From an uncultured Ruminococcus sp. (lineage in GTDB: Bacteria; Bacillota; Clostridia; Oscillospirales; Acutalibacteraceae), in contig CACZWQ010000034.1 of assembly GCA_902784855.1 (NCBI GenBank), forward strand, positions 1 through 34,474: a DNA stretch of 34,474 nt, written 5' to 3'. The notes under the pieces were generated by a model that was given only the letters and a program-made list of their open reading frames with translations, was not told the DNA's origin and ran no database searches. This document shows positions 1 to 7,584 of this stretch, piece by piece; position 1 is the stretch's first letter, and each line of letters starts with the position of its first letter. Position numbers and translations under genes: made by a program.

Positions 1-4
1 AATA

Positions 5-50
5 AATCCCACACACGAAGTCTCGGCAAAGTGTGTGGGATTCTTTGATT
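5..50 (+). terminator. Intrinsic terminator of a gene upstream of the window
   Basis: A perfect 12-bp stem (AATCCCACACAC at 5-16, GTGTGTGGGATT at 31-42) with a 14-nt loop is followed by a T-rich tract (CTTTGATTTTT). This is the usual form of a Rho-independent terminator. No coding sequence is visible before it, so it probably ends a gene lying left of the window. Confidence 0.75.
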
Positions 51-77
51 TTTCCTAAAACGAAAGGAAACGTCCCG

Positions 78-154
78 CGAGCGTGACGCTCGACCCAGTC
101 CGCGCGTGAAAGGTTTGCGGGAGCGGAAACTGTTCATTCCCGCGTTATGACGCG
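78..154 (+). repeat. Palindromic repeat element, copy A (partial)
   Basis: A 7-bp hairpin CGAGCGT-G-ACGCTCG (78-92) runs straight into an ACCCAGTCCGCGCGTG tail and then AAAGGTTT. About 25 nt later comes TCCCGCGTTATGACGCG (138-154). The same order (hairpin, ACCCA tail, CCGCGCGTG, then CCCGCGTTATGACGCG) recurs at 30787-30863. The right-hand inverted arm present there is missing here, so this looks like a truncated copy. No coding capacity is evident. Confidence 0.6.
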
Positions 155-201
155 CCGTTGATGATGGTTTAGCTTACAGTAAACGTAATAATAGGCGCCC
201 C

Positions 202-220
202 GGGTGCAGCGTCACGCTGC
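202..220 (-). repeat. Single palindromic unit (GCAGCGTGACGCTGC)
   Basis: On the minus strand this reads GCAGCGTGACGCTGC followed by ACCC. It is identical in hairpin and first four tail bases to the units at 7603-7680 and 9400-9444. The tail here continues as GGGG rather than as ACCCA, so the conservation stops after ACCC. Confidence 0.65.
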
Positions 221-222
221 GA

Positions 223-298
223 TTTGCGGCAATCTCTGCCCGATCTGTCAATTAGGCGACACTTTGCGGCATTTGTGTCAATTAGGCGACAGATCGGG
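223..298 (+). repeat. Compound direct and inverted repeat in the leader of the ABC operon
   Basis: TTTGCGGCA occurs at 223-231 and 263-271. The 16-mer TGTCAATTAGGCGACA occurs exactly at 246-261 and 276-291, and each copy carries a short TGTC/GACA self-complement. The pair is bracketed by an 11-bp inverted repeat, CCCGATCTGTC (239-249) and GACAGATCGGG (288-298). RNA of this region could fold as a long stem with two inner hairpins. It lies just upstream of the ABC-operon promoter. Function unknown. Confidence 0.55.
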
Positions 299-331
299 GG
301 TGTTTTGCCTCTATGCGGGGGCGGTTTTTTC

Positions 332-367
332 TGTTATGATAATGTTGTCATCAAGAGAGAACAACAT
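332..367 (+). promoter_or_regulatory. Extended -10 promoter with an operator-like dyad
   Basis: TGTTATGAT (332-340) is an extended -10 element (TGn plus TATGAT) with no convincing -35 box. The predicted start point near 347 falls inside an inverted repeat, ATGTTGT (342-348) and ACAACAT (361-367), spaced 12 nt. A dyad on the start point is the expected arrangement for a repressor of a drug- or peptide-exporter operon. No regulator gene is present nearby. Confidence 0.45.
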
Positions 368-398
368 GATGTTCCGAAAAAATCAGGGAGGGATATCC

Positions 399-1292
399 AT
401 GAAAAACTACATTTTAACCACACAAAACCTGACGAAAACCTACGGGAAGAAGGATGCGGCAAAGGACATCAGCATCCATGTCCGCGAAGGAGAGATATAC
501 GGCTTGATCGGCCGCAACGGCGCGGGCAAAACCACCGTGATGCGCATGATCAGCGGTCTGTCAAAGGCGACGAGCGGCAGCTTCCGGCTGCACGGCGACA
601 ATAAATTCGGCGTGGGCGTTCTGATCGAAAGCCCCGGCATCTATCCGAATATGTCGGCGGAAGAGAACCTCCGGCTGAAATGTATCGCGATGGGCTGCAA
701 CAGCAAGGCGTATATCGACGACCTTCTGAAAACCGTCGGTCTGGAAAACACGGGGAAGAAGAAAGCGGGTTCCTTCTCGCTCGGCATGCGCCAGCGGCTC
801 GGTATCGCGCTTGCGCTGGTCGGCGACCCGAGGATGATCGTGCTTGACGAGCCGATCAACGGTCTTGACCCGCAGGGTATCGTGGAGGTCAGGCAAACGC
901 TTGAGAGGCTCAGAGATGAAAAGGGGATCACGATCATGATTTCCAGCCACATTCTCGACGAGCTTGGGAAGCTTGCGACCGCCTTCGGCATCATCCACGA
1001 GGGCAGGCTGATCGACGAATTCACGACGGATGAGCTCAACGACCGCTGCGGTCAGTATGTCAAGATTCAAACCGACAACAACAGCGCGGCGCTCGCCCTC
1101 ATCAGGCAGAGGGGCTATGACGCGTCGATCGACAGCGACGGATTCATCCGCATTGAAAACGCGACGGATGACACGATCGCGATCAACAAGGCGCTGGTCA
1201 ACGCCGATATCGGCGTCAGGGAACTGACGATCAAAAATATCTCGCTGGAGGATTACTACCTCAGCGTAACGGGAGGTACTCATAATGGCTAA
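399..1292 (+). CDS. ABC transporter ATP-binding protein (BcrA/CcmA type)
   Basis: ATPase subunit expected to energise the membrane protein encoded next. Walker A is GRNGAGKTT (about residues 38-46), the signature is FSLGMRQR (about 126-133) and Walker B is MIVLDEP (about 146-152) followed by NGLDPQG; a switch-region SSHIL follows. The order and spacing are typical of single-domain ABC-2 exporter ATPases of the bacitracin/lantibiotic-resistance type. The ATG at 399 has GGGAGG seven to twelve bases upstream and gives 297 aa, the usual family length; the open frame extends upstream to 204 but without family-like sequence. It overlaps the permease gene by 8 nt, implying translational coupling. 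Substrate unknown: peptide antibiotic immunity, self-protection or housekeeping export are all possible. Confidence 0.9.
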   Translation: MKNYILTTQNLTKTYGKKDAAKDISIHVREGEIYGLIGRNGAGKTTVMRMISGLSKATSGSFRLHGDNKFGVGVLIESPGIYPNMSAEENLRLKCIAMGCNSKAYIDDLLKTVGLENTGKKKAGSFSLGMRQRLGIALALVGDPRMIVLDEPINGLDPQGIVEVRQTLERLRDEKGITIMISSHILDELGKLATAFGIIHEGRLIDEFTTDELNDRCGQYVKIQTDNNSAALALIRQRGYDASIDSDGFIRIENATDDTIAINKALVNADIGVRELTIKNISLEDYYLSVTGGTHNG

Positions 1293-2070
1293 CCTGATCA
1301 AAATGGATATGCGGCGCATGTTCCGCTCACCGATGTTTCTTATCACAGTTTCCGTCGTCGCGTTGTTCAATATTCTGTCAACCGTTGGGGCGGTATTCTT
1401 AGTCAATTCGTTCGCCGCAGGTCAAGTGATCCCGCCGACGGTGCTCTCCGATGTGGTTGCCAATCCTTTTGTGATGTCGCTGCTCAGCATTCTGATGTTC
1501 GCCTCGCTGATCAGCTTTTCCTACGCGGATATCGCCGGCGGCTACATCAAAAACCTCGCGGGACAGCTCCCGCACAAAAGCAGTCTGATTTATTCGAAGT
1601 TCGCGGTCATCGGCGTCCACAACCTGATTTTCCTCATCGTCGGTTCCGCTTCCAGTGTTTTGGCTAATCTGGCGCTGTCCGCGACCGGTATGCTCCGGCT
1701 GACAGACGACGGAAAGCTCGGAGCAGCGATCGTGACGCTCCTTCTCAAGTGGCTGCTCAGCATGGCGATCACCGCGATCCTGATGTTTGTCACCAACGGC
1801 GTCAAAAACAAAGTCCTCGCCACCGTCACCGGTGTGATCATCGGCACCGGCGCCCTGAGCCTGGCGTATATGGGACTCAATACCGCGATCGAGAACATTT
1901 TCCATACGCAGGGCTTTGATCTGAATCTGTATATGCCCGATGCGCTGCTGAAAAGCGTCAACGTCGGCGCGAACATCGCCGTCGTCAATGCGATCATCGT
2001 ATCGCTGGTCTGTATCGTCCTTTTCATGGCATTGACCGTCAAGGTATTCAAGAGCCGTGACATCAAATAA
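1285..2070 (+). CDS. ABC-2 type transporter permease
   Basis: A 261-aa integral membrane protein with about six hydrophobic segments, visible as runs such as FLITVSVVALFNILSTVGA near the N-terminus, LSILMFASLISFSYA, LIFLIVGSASSVLANLAL, MAITAILMFV and a C-terminal VVNAIIVSLVCIVLFMALTV. This is the ABC-2 permease pattern that partners BcrA-like ATPases. The start at 1285 lies inside the end of the ATPase gene, preceded by GGGAGG, and the genes overlap by 8 nt. Sequence alone does not identify the substrate. The operon ends at a strong hairpin about 50 nt downstream. Confidence 0.85.
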   Translation: MANLIKMDMRRMFRSPMFLITVSVVALFNILSTVGAVFLVNSFAAGQVIPPTVLSDVVANPFVMSLLSILMFASLISFSYADIAGGYIKNLAGQLPHKSSLIYSKFAVIGVHNLIFLIVGSASSVLANLALSATGMLRLTDDGKLGAAIVTLLLKWLLSMAITAILMFVTNGVKNKVLATVTGVIIGTGALSLAYMGLNTAIENIFHTQGFDLNLYMPDALLKSVNVGANIAVVNAIIVSLVCIVLFMALTVKVFKSRDIK

Positions 2071-2121
2071 CAGGGCGCACGCAGGAGAAACACAGCACCG
2101 CCAATTTTCGGTATCCTGTCA

Positions 2122-2169
2122 AAAGCGACCTCACCCATGCTTTCATCGGTGAGGTCGCTTTCATTTTTT
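2122..2169 (+). terminator. Terminator of the ABC operon
   Basis: A perfect 14-bp stem (AAAGCGACCTCACC at 2122-2135, GGTGAGGTCGCTTT at 2148-2161) with a 12-nt loop is followed by CATTTTTTA. It lies between convergent genes and may also serve the minus-strand LRR gene, although the minus-side T tract is short. Confidence 0.85.
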
Positions 2170-2179
2170 ATGATACTGT

Positions 2180-5100
2180 TTATGCAGGCTGATTTTTCGG
2201 CATCGTATCAAACTCCGCCAGAACCATTTGCAGCCATGTCGCGTCGTCGATATCGACCACGCCGTCGCCGTTGGTGTCTGCCACGGCAAGCCCCTGCTCG
2301 GAGAGCGGCTCCACCTCGGCGAGATGGCGCTGGATGGCGGTCACGTCGCGGATATCCACCCTGCCGTCAAGATTCGCGTCGCCGATGTGATATAGCCTTG
2401 GGATCGGCTCGGGCTTTGTGTCGGTGTAAACCGTGCCGTTGAATGTCACCTTCGCGGTAAGGGTGCACACGCCGCCTTCCTCATAGGTGGCGGGCTTGGT
2501 GATCTCGGAGCTCACCTCGGCGTTGACGGTCTGTGTATCGTCGCCCTTCGTGCAGGTAAAGGCGGCGGTGACGGTGCCGTCGGCGTTCCACGTCCATTGG
2601 GGCTGACCGTAGTGATGTCCCGTCGCGGCGATAGTCTCCGTCTTTTTGTCCGTGTAGGCGATATCGCTTATCAGGAGCACCGAAGCGGTGTAGGTGCGAA
2701 CACCGTCTGCGGTGCAGGTCGGTTGCGCGGTGATCTCGGAGGTGATGACCGCGTCAAGCTCACACGGTTCGATATCGCAGTGCTCGCACGCGATCGTCAG
2801 CGTCGCCGAATCCAAGCCGTTCCAGCTCCATGTCATGGTGTCGTGCGCGTCCGTGCCGATGAATCGGCTGTTATTGTTCATGCTTCGGACGGCAGCGCGG
2901 AGCGTTTCGGCGGCATGCGGCGCGTAGAAGGTCACGTGATCGATATTTTGGAAAGCGGTCGCGTTGATATCGGTGATATCCTCCGCTCGGCTGATGACCG
3001 CTTCAAGGCTTTGGCAGCCGGAAAAGGCGTACATGCCGATCGCCGTCACCGACGCGCCGAGGTCGATCTCGGTCAGGCCGACGCAGTCCCGGAACAGATA
3101 GTTGTCGATCCTTGAAACGCTGTCGGGGATCGTGATGCTTTCAAGCTGTGAGCCGTAGAACGCGGAGCTTTCGATCGCTGTCACCGAATCGGGGATCTCG
3201 ATGCTTTTCAGCGAGGAATGGTGGAATGCGCCATCGCCGATTGAGGTCACGCTGTCGGGAATCGCAACGGTTTCAAAGCCGTTGCAGCCGTCAAACAGAT
3301 GTGCGGGGATCCGCTCCAAGCCCTTCTCCAGCGTGATATCGCGCAGGCTTTGGCAGCCGCTGAACGCATATTCCGCGGAGGTCAGCGTTTTCGGGATGGC
3401 GATCGACTCGATCGCGGTGCAGCTTGCGAATGCGTTGCTCCCAAGCGTTTCAAGCGCGTGCGGCAGGCTGACGTCATGAAGGGCGGAACATTGGTTGAAC
3501 GCGTTTCTTCCGATGCTCGTCACGGTTTCGGGGATCTCGCTTTTCGTCAGTCCCGTGCAGCAGAAAAACAGATTATCGGGGATCGCGGTGATCCCGCTAG
3601 CAAAGGTGATTTGATCGAGCTTGGGGCAGTCCTTGAACGGAGAGGACGCGCTGCCGCCCTCCTCGCAGAGCGCCTTGGGGATATTGACCGAAGCAAGCTC
3701 GCCGCAGTTGCCGAAGGCGGAGGATCCCAGACGGCTGACCGTATCGGGAAGCGCAAGCTCAGTCAGCGCGTCGCAGTGGCAGAACGCGAAATCGTTGATC
3801 GCGGTCATATTTCCTTTGAAGGTCACGCTTTCCAGCGCGGTGCAGTATTCGAACGCGTATGTGCCTATCGTTTCAACGCTGTCGGGGAGGTCAATGGCTT
3901 TCAGCGAGGCGCAGCGGTAGAACGCGTTTGATTCGATCGTTGTCACGGTGTCGGGGATCACGACCTCCTCGATGCCGCTGTAGCTGACAAAGTTTCCGGG
4001 GATGCGCGTCGAGCCGTCCTCGAAGATAACCTTCTTTAAGTTCTTACAGTCGGTGAAGATGGGGGAGCCGCCGTTCGTGTGATCGGCGAGGTTCTTCGGG
4101 ATCGTCACCGTCTCCAGCGAATTGCAGCCTTGAAACGCGTAGCCCTCGATTTTTTCGAGAGAATCGGGAAGGGTGATTTCACTGAGCGCCCCGCAGCCGG
4201 AGAACGCGCTGCTTTTGATCAGCGTGACGCCTGCGCCGAGGTCGGCTTCTTCGAGAGAGGTGCATCCGGAAAAGGCGTTGCTTTCGATCGTCGTCACGCC
4301 GTCGGGTATCGCAACGGATTTGAGCGAGGTGCAGCTGCGAAACGCCTGTGCGCCGATCTCCGTCACCGAATCGGGAAGGGTGATCTCACAAAGCGTGCCG
4401 CACTCATTAAAAGCTTCTTTGCCGATTGTTGTCACGGTGTTCGGAAGCTCGATGCTTTCGATTCCGTTGCACCGCGAGAAAAGGTGCGCGGGGATCGCGG
4501 TCGTGCCCGTTTCAAAGGAAACCTGCTTCAGCGCGGCGCACTTTGCAAAGGGACCGTTGATCGAATTGCCCGCGTCTGTCAGCGATTTGGGTATCGTGAC
4601 GCTCTCGAGCGCGGTGCATTGATAAAACGCCGAATCGCCGAGCGACGTCAGAGAGCCCGAGAGGGTTAGATCGGCAAGGCTTGCGCAGTTTGAAAACGCG
4701 CTCGAGCCGACGCTCAATACGGAATCGGGCATGTGAATTGCCGTAAGCGCGTCGCAGCGATAAAAGGCGCGGCTGCCGATCGCGGTCACGGTGGCGGGTA
4801 TCTCGATCTCCTCGAGCCCGGTGCAGCTGTCGAGCAGATTGTCAATGATCTTCGTCGTGCCCTGCTCAAAGGTGACCGTTTTCAGGCTCGAACATCCGTC
4901 GAAGATCGCGTTTCCGGCTTTTGTCAGCGACGTCGGGATCTCAACGGATGAGAGCGCGGTGCAGTTCCTGAACGCGTAGCTCTTGATTTCCGCAACGCCT
5001 GAGAGATCGATGCCCGGCAGTGAGGAGCAGCCTTCAAACGCGTACTCGCTGACGGCGGTGACCGAGTCGGGCAGATCGACGGTCTCGAGCGCGGTGCAGT

Positions 5101-5860
5101 TTTTAAAGGTGTAGCTCTCGATCGTCGTCAGCTGATTGGGGAGGGTGATCTCTTTCAGCGCAGAGCAGTTACAGAACGCGTTATCTCCGATGCGCAGCAC
5201 GGAATCGGGGAGCGAGACAGATGTCATATTGGTGCAGCCTCTGAAAGCGGACGCGCCGACGGACGTCACCGTGTCGGGGATATCAAGTGTCATTATCCCC
5301 GTGCAGCCCTCGAAGAAGTAATCGGGGATCGTCGAAAAGCCTTCCTCAAAACGGATCGTCGTCAGATTTGCGCAGCCGTTGAACGGTCCGCGGAACGTCA
5401 TCCATGCGCCAAAGTTGGCATAGCTTTTGGTGATCGTCGCGGGCAGGGTGATCTCGCTCAGCGCGGTGCAGTTGTAAAACGAGGCTCTCGCCAGATCCTC
5501 GAGATGGGAAGGCAGCGTGACGCTCTCGAGATTTGCGTTGTCGGCAAAGGCGTAATCCGCGATAAACGTGACCGTGTCGGGAAACGTCACCGAGGTCAGA
5601 AACGCTTTATTCCGGAATACTTCACGGCGGATACCCGTTACCGTGTAGCCGTCGAGCGTGCCCGGGAGCGTCAGCTCGCTGTCGCTGCCGCTGTAGCCGG
5701 TGATCTCAGCCGTATAGCCGTCGTCATCGTTGCCGACGAGAGCATAGCTGTAATCTCCGCTGACCGCGATCGTTTCCGCCGATACCGATACAGGCGCCAG
5801 CGCAAACGCACTCAGGGTCAGTATCAGCACCAGCAAAACAGCTGTTGATTTTTTTAACAT
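2180..5860 (-). CDS. Giant secreted BspA-type leucine-rich-repeat protein with C-terminal dockerin
   Basis: A 1226-aa exported protein. Residues 1-28 form a Sec signal peptide (KK, hydrophobic core, cleavage after VSVSA). Residues about 45-985 are several dozen LRR_5/BspA units of about 23 residues, with cores such as IELPNTVTTIGKEAFNECGTL. Residues about 990-1155 hold two tandem modules of about 75 aa sharing a W-x-W-N start and a SEIT...Y-T-D pattern. Residues about 1157-1215 are a type I dockerin: GDANLDGRVDIRDVTAIQRHL and ADTNGDGVVDIDDATWLQMVL, both with calcium-loop D-x-N-x-D-G signatures. AAAGGAGG precedes the ATG. BspA-family repeats are associated with adhesion; a dockerin binds a cohesin, so the protein may be carried on a scaffoldin or cell-surface complex. 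No cohesin gene is in the window. Confidence 0.92.
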   Translation of the reverse strand: MLKKSTAVLLVLILTLSAFALAPVSVSAETIAVSGDYSYALVGNDDDGYTAEITGYSGSDSELTLPGTLDGYTVTGIRREVFRNKAFLTSVTFPDTVTFIADYAFADNANLESVTLPSHLEDLARASFYNCTALSEITLPATITKSYANFGAWMTFRGPFNGCANLTTIRFEEGFSTIPDYFFEGCTGIMTLDIPDTVTSVGASAFRGCTNMTSVSLPDSVLRIGDNAFCNCSALKEITLPNQLTTIESYTFKNCTALETVDLPDSVTAVSEYAFEGCSSLPGIDLSGVAEIKSYAFRNCTALSSVEIPTSLTKAGNAIFDGCSSLKTVTFEQGTTKIIDNLLDSCTGLEEIEIPATVTAIGSRAFYRCDALTAIHMPDSVLSVGSSAFSNCASLADLTLSGSLTSLGDSAFYQCTALESVTIPKSLTDAGNSINGPFAKCAALKQVSFETGTTAIPAHLFSRCNGIESIELPNTVTTIGKEAFNECGTLCEITLPDSVTEIGAQAFRSCTSLKSVAIPDGVTTIESNAFSGCTSLEEADLGAGVTLIKSSAFSGCGALSEITLPDSLEKIEGYAFQGCNSLETVTIPKNLADHTNGGSPIFTDCKNLKKVIFEDGSTRIPGNFVSYSGIEEVVIPDTVTTIESNAFYRCASLKAIDLPDSVETIGTYAFEYCTALESVTFKGNMTAINDFAFCHCDALTELALPDTVSRLGSSAFGNCGELASVNIPKALCEEGGSASSPFKDCPKLDQITFASGITAIPDNLFFCCTGLTKSEIPETVTSIGRNAFNQCSALHDVSLPHALETLGSNAFASCTAIESIAIPKTLTSAEYAFSGCQSLRDITLEKGLERIPAHLFDGCNGFETVAIPDSVTSIGDGAFHHSSLKSIEIPDSVTAIESSAFYGSQLESITIPDSVSRIDNYLFRDCVGLTEIDLGASVTAIGMYAFSGCQSLEAVISRAEDITDINATAFQNIDHVTFYAPHAAETLRAAVRSMNNNSRFIGTDAHDTMTWSWNGLDSATLTIACEHCDIEPCELDAVITSEITAQPTCTADGVRTYTASVLLISDIAYTDKKTETIAATGHHYGQPQWTWNADGTVTAAFTCTKGDDTQTVNAEVSSEITKPATYEEGGVCTLTAKVTFNGTVYTDTKPEPIPRLYHIGDANLDGRVDIRDVTAIQRHLAEVEPLSEQGLAVADTNGDGVVDIDDATWLQMVLAEFDTMPKNQPA

Positions 5861-5890
5861 GGTTCAGTCCTCCTTTTATGGATAGGCAAA

Positions 5891-5908
5891 CCCGCGTGAC
5901 AGCGCGGG
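5891..5908. repeat. CCCGCG/CGCGGG hairpin in the LRR gene leader
   Basis: CCCGCG-TGACAG-CGCGGG forms a 6-bp GC-only hairpin between the predicted start point and the ribosome binding site of the LRR gene. Its arms match the hairpins at 30787-30801 and 30848-30865, so it may be a lone member of the same palindrome family, or a 5'-UTR stability or attenuation element. Confidence 0.4.
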
Positions 5909-5940
5909 CACTAACAGTATCCTGTCAGCTGTCTGCTTCT

Positions 5941-5969
5941 ATTATAAAGAATAATTTTCAAATTGGCAA
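5941..5969 (-). promoter_or_regulatory. Sigma-A promoter of the LRR/dockerin gene
   Basis: On the minus strand, TTGCCA (5969-5964) and TATAAT (5946-5941) are separated by 17 nt. The start point would be near 5934, giving a leader of about 75 nt that contains the 5891-5908 hairpin. Confidence 0.75.
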
Positions 5970-6028
5970 TAGTAAGAGGACATATCAACAGGAAAAATGG
6001 CAGCTGCTTGCACTTTTTCTGTTTGTTA

Positions 6029-6057
6029 GTGACAAATAAGAAAAAATATTGTATAAT
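6029..6057 (+). promoter_or_regulatory. Sigma-A promoter of the EamA transporter gene
   Basis: GTGACA (6029-6034), a 17-nt spacer and a perfect TATAAT (6052-6057). It is divergent from the LRR promoter, about 60 nt away. Confidence 0.75.
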
Positions 6058-6120
6058 GATGGTATCAAGTGACGGCACAGCCGGAAACCGGATAAACAAG
6101 TTAAAGGATCGGAAGTAATC

Positions 6121-7002
6121 ATGAGAAAAAGCTATCTTTATGCGTCCATCACGGTTTTGATCTGGGCGACACTGGCAACGGTCGTGAAGATCATCCTTTA
6201 TGATATCCCGAATTTTGAAGCGCTCACCATCAGCAGTGTGTTCGCTTTCGTGTTTTTGTTGATCATGAATATCATAAACGGGTCCGTCAAGGAATTAAAG
6301 CACTATCGTCTAAAGGATTATCTGATGATGTCGGGCTTGGGATTTTTAGGTCTGTTTCTGTATTCCGCATTGTATTATTACGGGATATCGGCGCTCAGCT
6401 CACAGGAAGCGTGTATTTTGAATTATTTATGGCCGCTGATGATCGTTGTGTTTGCCTGCATTCTGTTGAAGGAAAAGCTTACTGCGAGAAAGCTGATCGC
6501 GATGGGGATGTCCTTCGCCGGTATTGTGGTGCTGACGGTCGGAACGGGAGGCGCTGCCTCCTCCGGCAACAGGCTTTGGGGAATCGTTGCCTGCGTGACG
6601 GCGGCGGTATGCTATGGGCTGTTTTCGGTATTGAACAAAAAGCACAGCCTGAATCAGAATATCACCATGATGTGGATCTGGCTGACGGTATCGGTCTGTT
6701 CTCTGGTTTCCGGACTGATTTTTGAAAAATGGCAGCCGATCGTCGGCGTTCAATGGTTGGGGTTAGGTTGGCTTGGCGTCGTTGTCAATGCGGTCGCGTA
6801 TCTGCTTTGGGCGATCGCGTTGAAGAATGCGGAGGATTCTGCCAAGGTCGCGAATCTCGCCTACTTAGTTCCTTTTTTATCGATCGTTTTGTCATCGGTC
6901 GTCTTGAAGGAGCAGATCACGGTCAACATGGTGATCGCGGTCGTTCTCATCGTCGGGGGCATACTCCTCCAAAGTATCCGCTTTCGACGGTCAAAACAAT
7001 AA
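6121..7002 (+). CDS. DMT-family (EamA) transporter
   Basis: A 293-aa polytopic membrane protein with about ten hydrophobic helices arranged as two EamA repeats. The first begins SITVLIWATLATVVKIILYD; the second begins LWGIVACVTAAVCYGLFSVLNKK after a glycine/serine linker near residue 145. The motif SSQEACILNYLWPLMIVVFA is typical of the subgroup annotated as YdcZ/RhaT-like or aromatic amino acid and metabolite exporters. Drug/metabolite transporters move small organic solutes, usually outward by proton antiport. The start at 6121 follows AAAGGATCGGAAG. It is monocistronic, between its own promoter and a convergent hairpin. Substrate cannot be told from sequence. Confidence 0.85.
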   Translation: MRKSYLYASITVLIWATLATVVKIILYDIPNFEALTISSVFAFVFLLIMNIINGSVKELKHYRLKDYLMMSGLGFLGLFLYSALYYYGISALSSQEACILNYLWPLMIVVFACILLKEKLTARKLIAMGMSFAGIVVLTVGTGGAASSGNRLWGIVACVTAAVCYGLFSVLNKKHSLNQNITMMWIWLTVSVCSLVSGLIFEKWQPIVGVQWLGLGWLGVVVNAVAYLLWAIALKNAEDSAKVANLAYLVPFLSIVLSSVVLKEQITVNMVIAVVLIVGGILLQSIRFRRSKQ

Positions 7003-7011
7003 TATAAAGCA

Positions 7012-7035
7012 CAGCCCGCCGATTTCGGCGGGCTG
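7012..7035. terminator. Hairpin between convergent genes
   Basis: A perfect 10-bp GC-rich stem (CAGCCCGCCG, ATTT loop, CGGCGGGCTG) sits between the stop codons of the transporter and the acetyltransferase. There is no T run on the plus side; on the minus side the sequence after the stem is AT-rich (TGCTTTATATTATTG). It probably ends the acetyltransferase transcript and may slow the other. Confidence 0.55.
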
Positions 7036-7048
7036 ACTGATATGCTGT

Positions 7049-7528
7049 TTACAGCTCGATATAATACGGGCAGATATTCTCATAATGCCCGTCCTTCATT
7101 CGAAAACCCTTTGGGATCGTTCCTAATTGAATAAAGCCGATCCGCTCATACAGGTGCCTTGCGTGAAGATTGGATTCCACCACCGCATTGAATTGCAGCA
7201 CCTTGAAGCCGAGCGCTTTCGCAGCCTTCATACAGTCCAAAACCAGCTTTTCACCGATATGCAACCCTCTGCTGCGGGAAGCCACGGCGTAGCTCGCGTT
7301 GCAGATATGTCCGCATCTGCCGATGTTGTTCGGGTGAAGGATGTATAAGCCGTAAACCCTTCCGTCCTCACAGGCAACGCCGCAGCAGCTTTGAGAAGCA
7401 AAAAACGCAGCGCCTGTTTCGGCGTTCAGCAGCTCTTCCTGCGGAAAGGCGATCCCTTCCTCCACGACCTCGTTCCAAATGGCGATCATCTGTTCCAGAT
7501 CTTCCGACCGATATGCTCTTATCTCCAT
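7049..7528 (-). CDS. GNAT-family N-acetyltransferase
   Basis: A 159-aa single-domain acetyltransferase. It starts MEIRAYRSEDLEQMIAIWNE, the usual beta1-alpha1 of GNAT folds. Motif A is in the ASRSRGLHIGEKLVLD stretch (an R-G-x-x-I-G-x-x-L acetyl-CoA loop), and motif B is LQFNAVVESNLHARHLYERIGF, with the N-x-x-A-x-x-L-Y-E-x-x-G-F pattern. The enzyme transfers acetyl from acetyl-CoA to an amine; the substrate is not predictable. AAAGGAGG precedes the ATG. A strong promoter lies so close that the mRNA leader would be only about 15 nt. Monocistronic. Confidence 0.88.
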   Translation of the reverse strand: MEIRAYRSEDLEQMIAIWNEVVEEGIAFPQEELLNAETGAAFFASQSCCGVACEDGRVYGLYILHPNNIGRCGHICNASYAVASRSRGLHIGEKLVLDCMKAAKALGFKVLQFNAVVESNLHARHLYERIGFIQLGTIPKGFRMKDGHYENICPYYIEL

Positions 7529-7549
7529 GCTCCGTCCTCCTTTTCCTCA

Positions 7550-7578
7550 ATTATACATGAAAAGCGCGCCCTTGTAAA
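7550..7578 (-). promoter_or_regulatory. Sigma-A promoter of the acetyltransferase gene
   Basis: On the minus strand, TTTACA (7578-7573), 17 nt, then TATAAT (7555-7550). The expected start point near 7543 leaves a very short leader that still contains the ribosome binding site. Confidence 0.75.
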
Positions 7579-7584
7579 GCGAAT

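Noticed and set aside
246-291. Minus-strand promoters from the two TTGACA sequences in the repeat
   Set aside because: The downstream -10 positions carry CGCCTA or GCAGAG, which are not credible, and no minus-strand gene follows.
561-1406. Long open frame antisense to the ABC ATPase
   Set aside because: It mirrors codon structure of a clear ATPase gene, has no ribosome binding site or family motifs, and is Asp/Arg/Val-rich as expected for an antisense shadow. The same applies to long antisense frames over typA, icd, acn, rmuC and xseA.
5845-6099. Two small frames in the LRR/EamA intergenic region
   Set aside because: They overlap two strong divergent promoters, lack ribosome binding sites and show no recognisable sequence.
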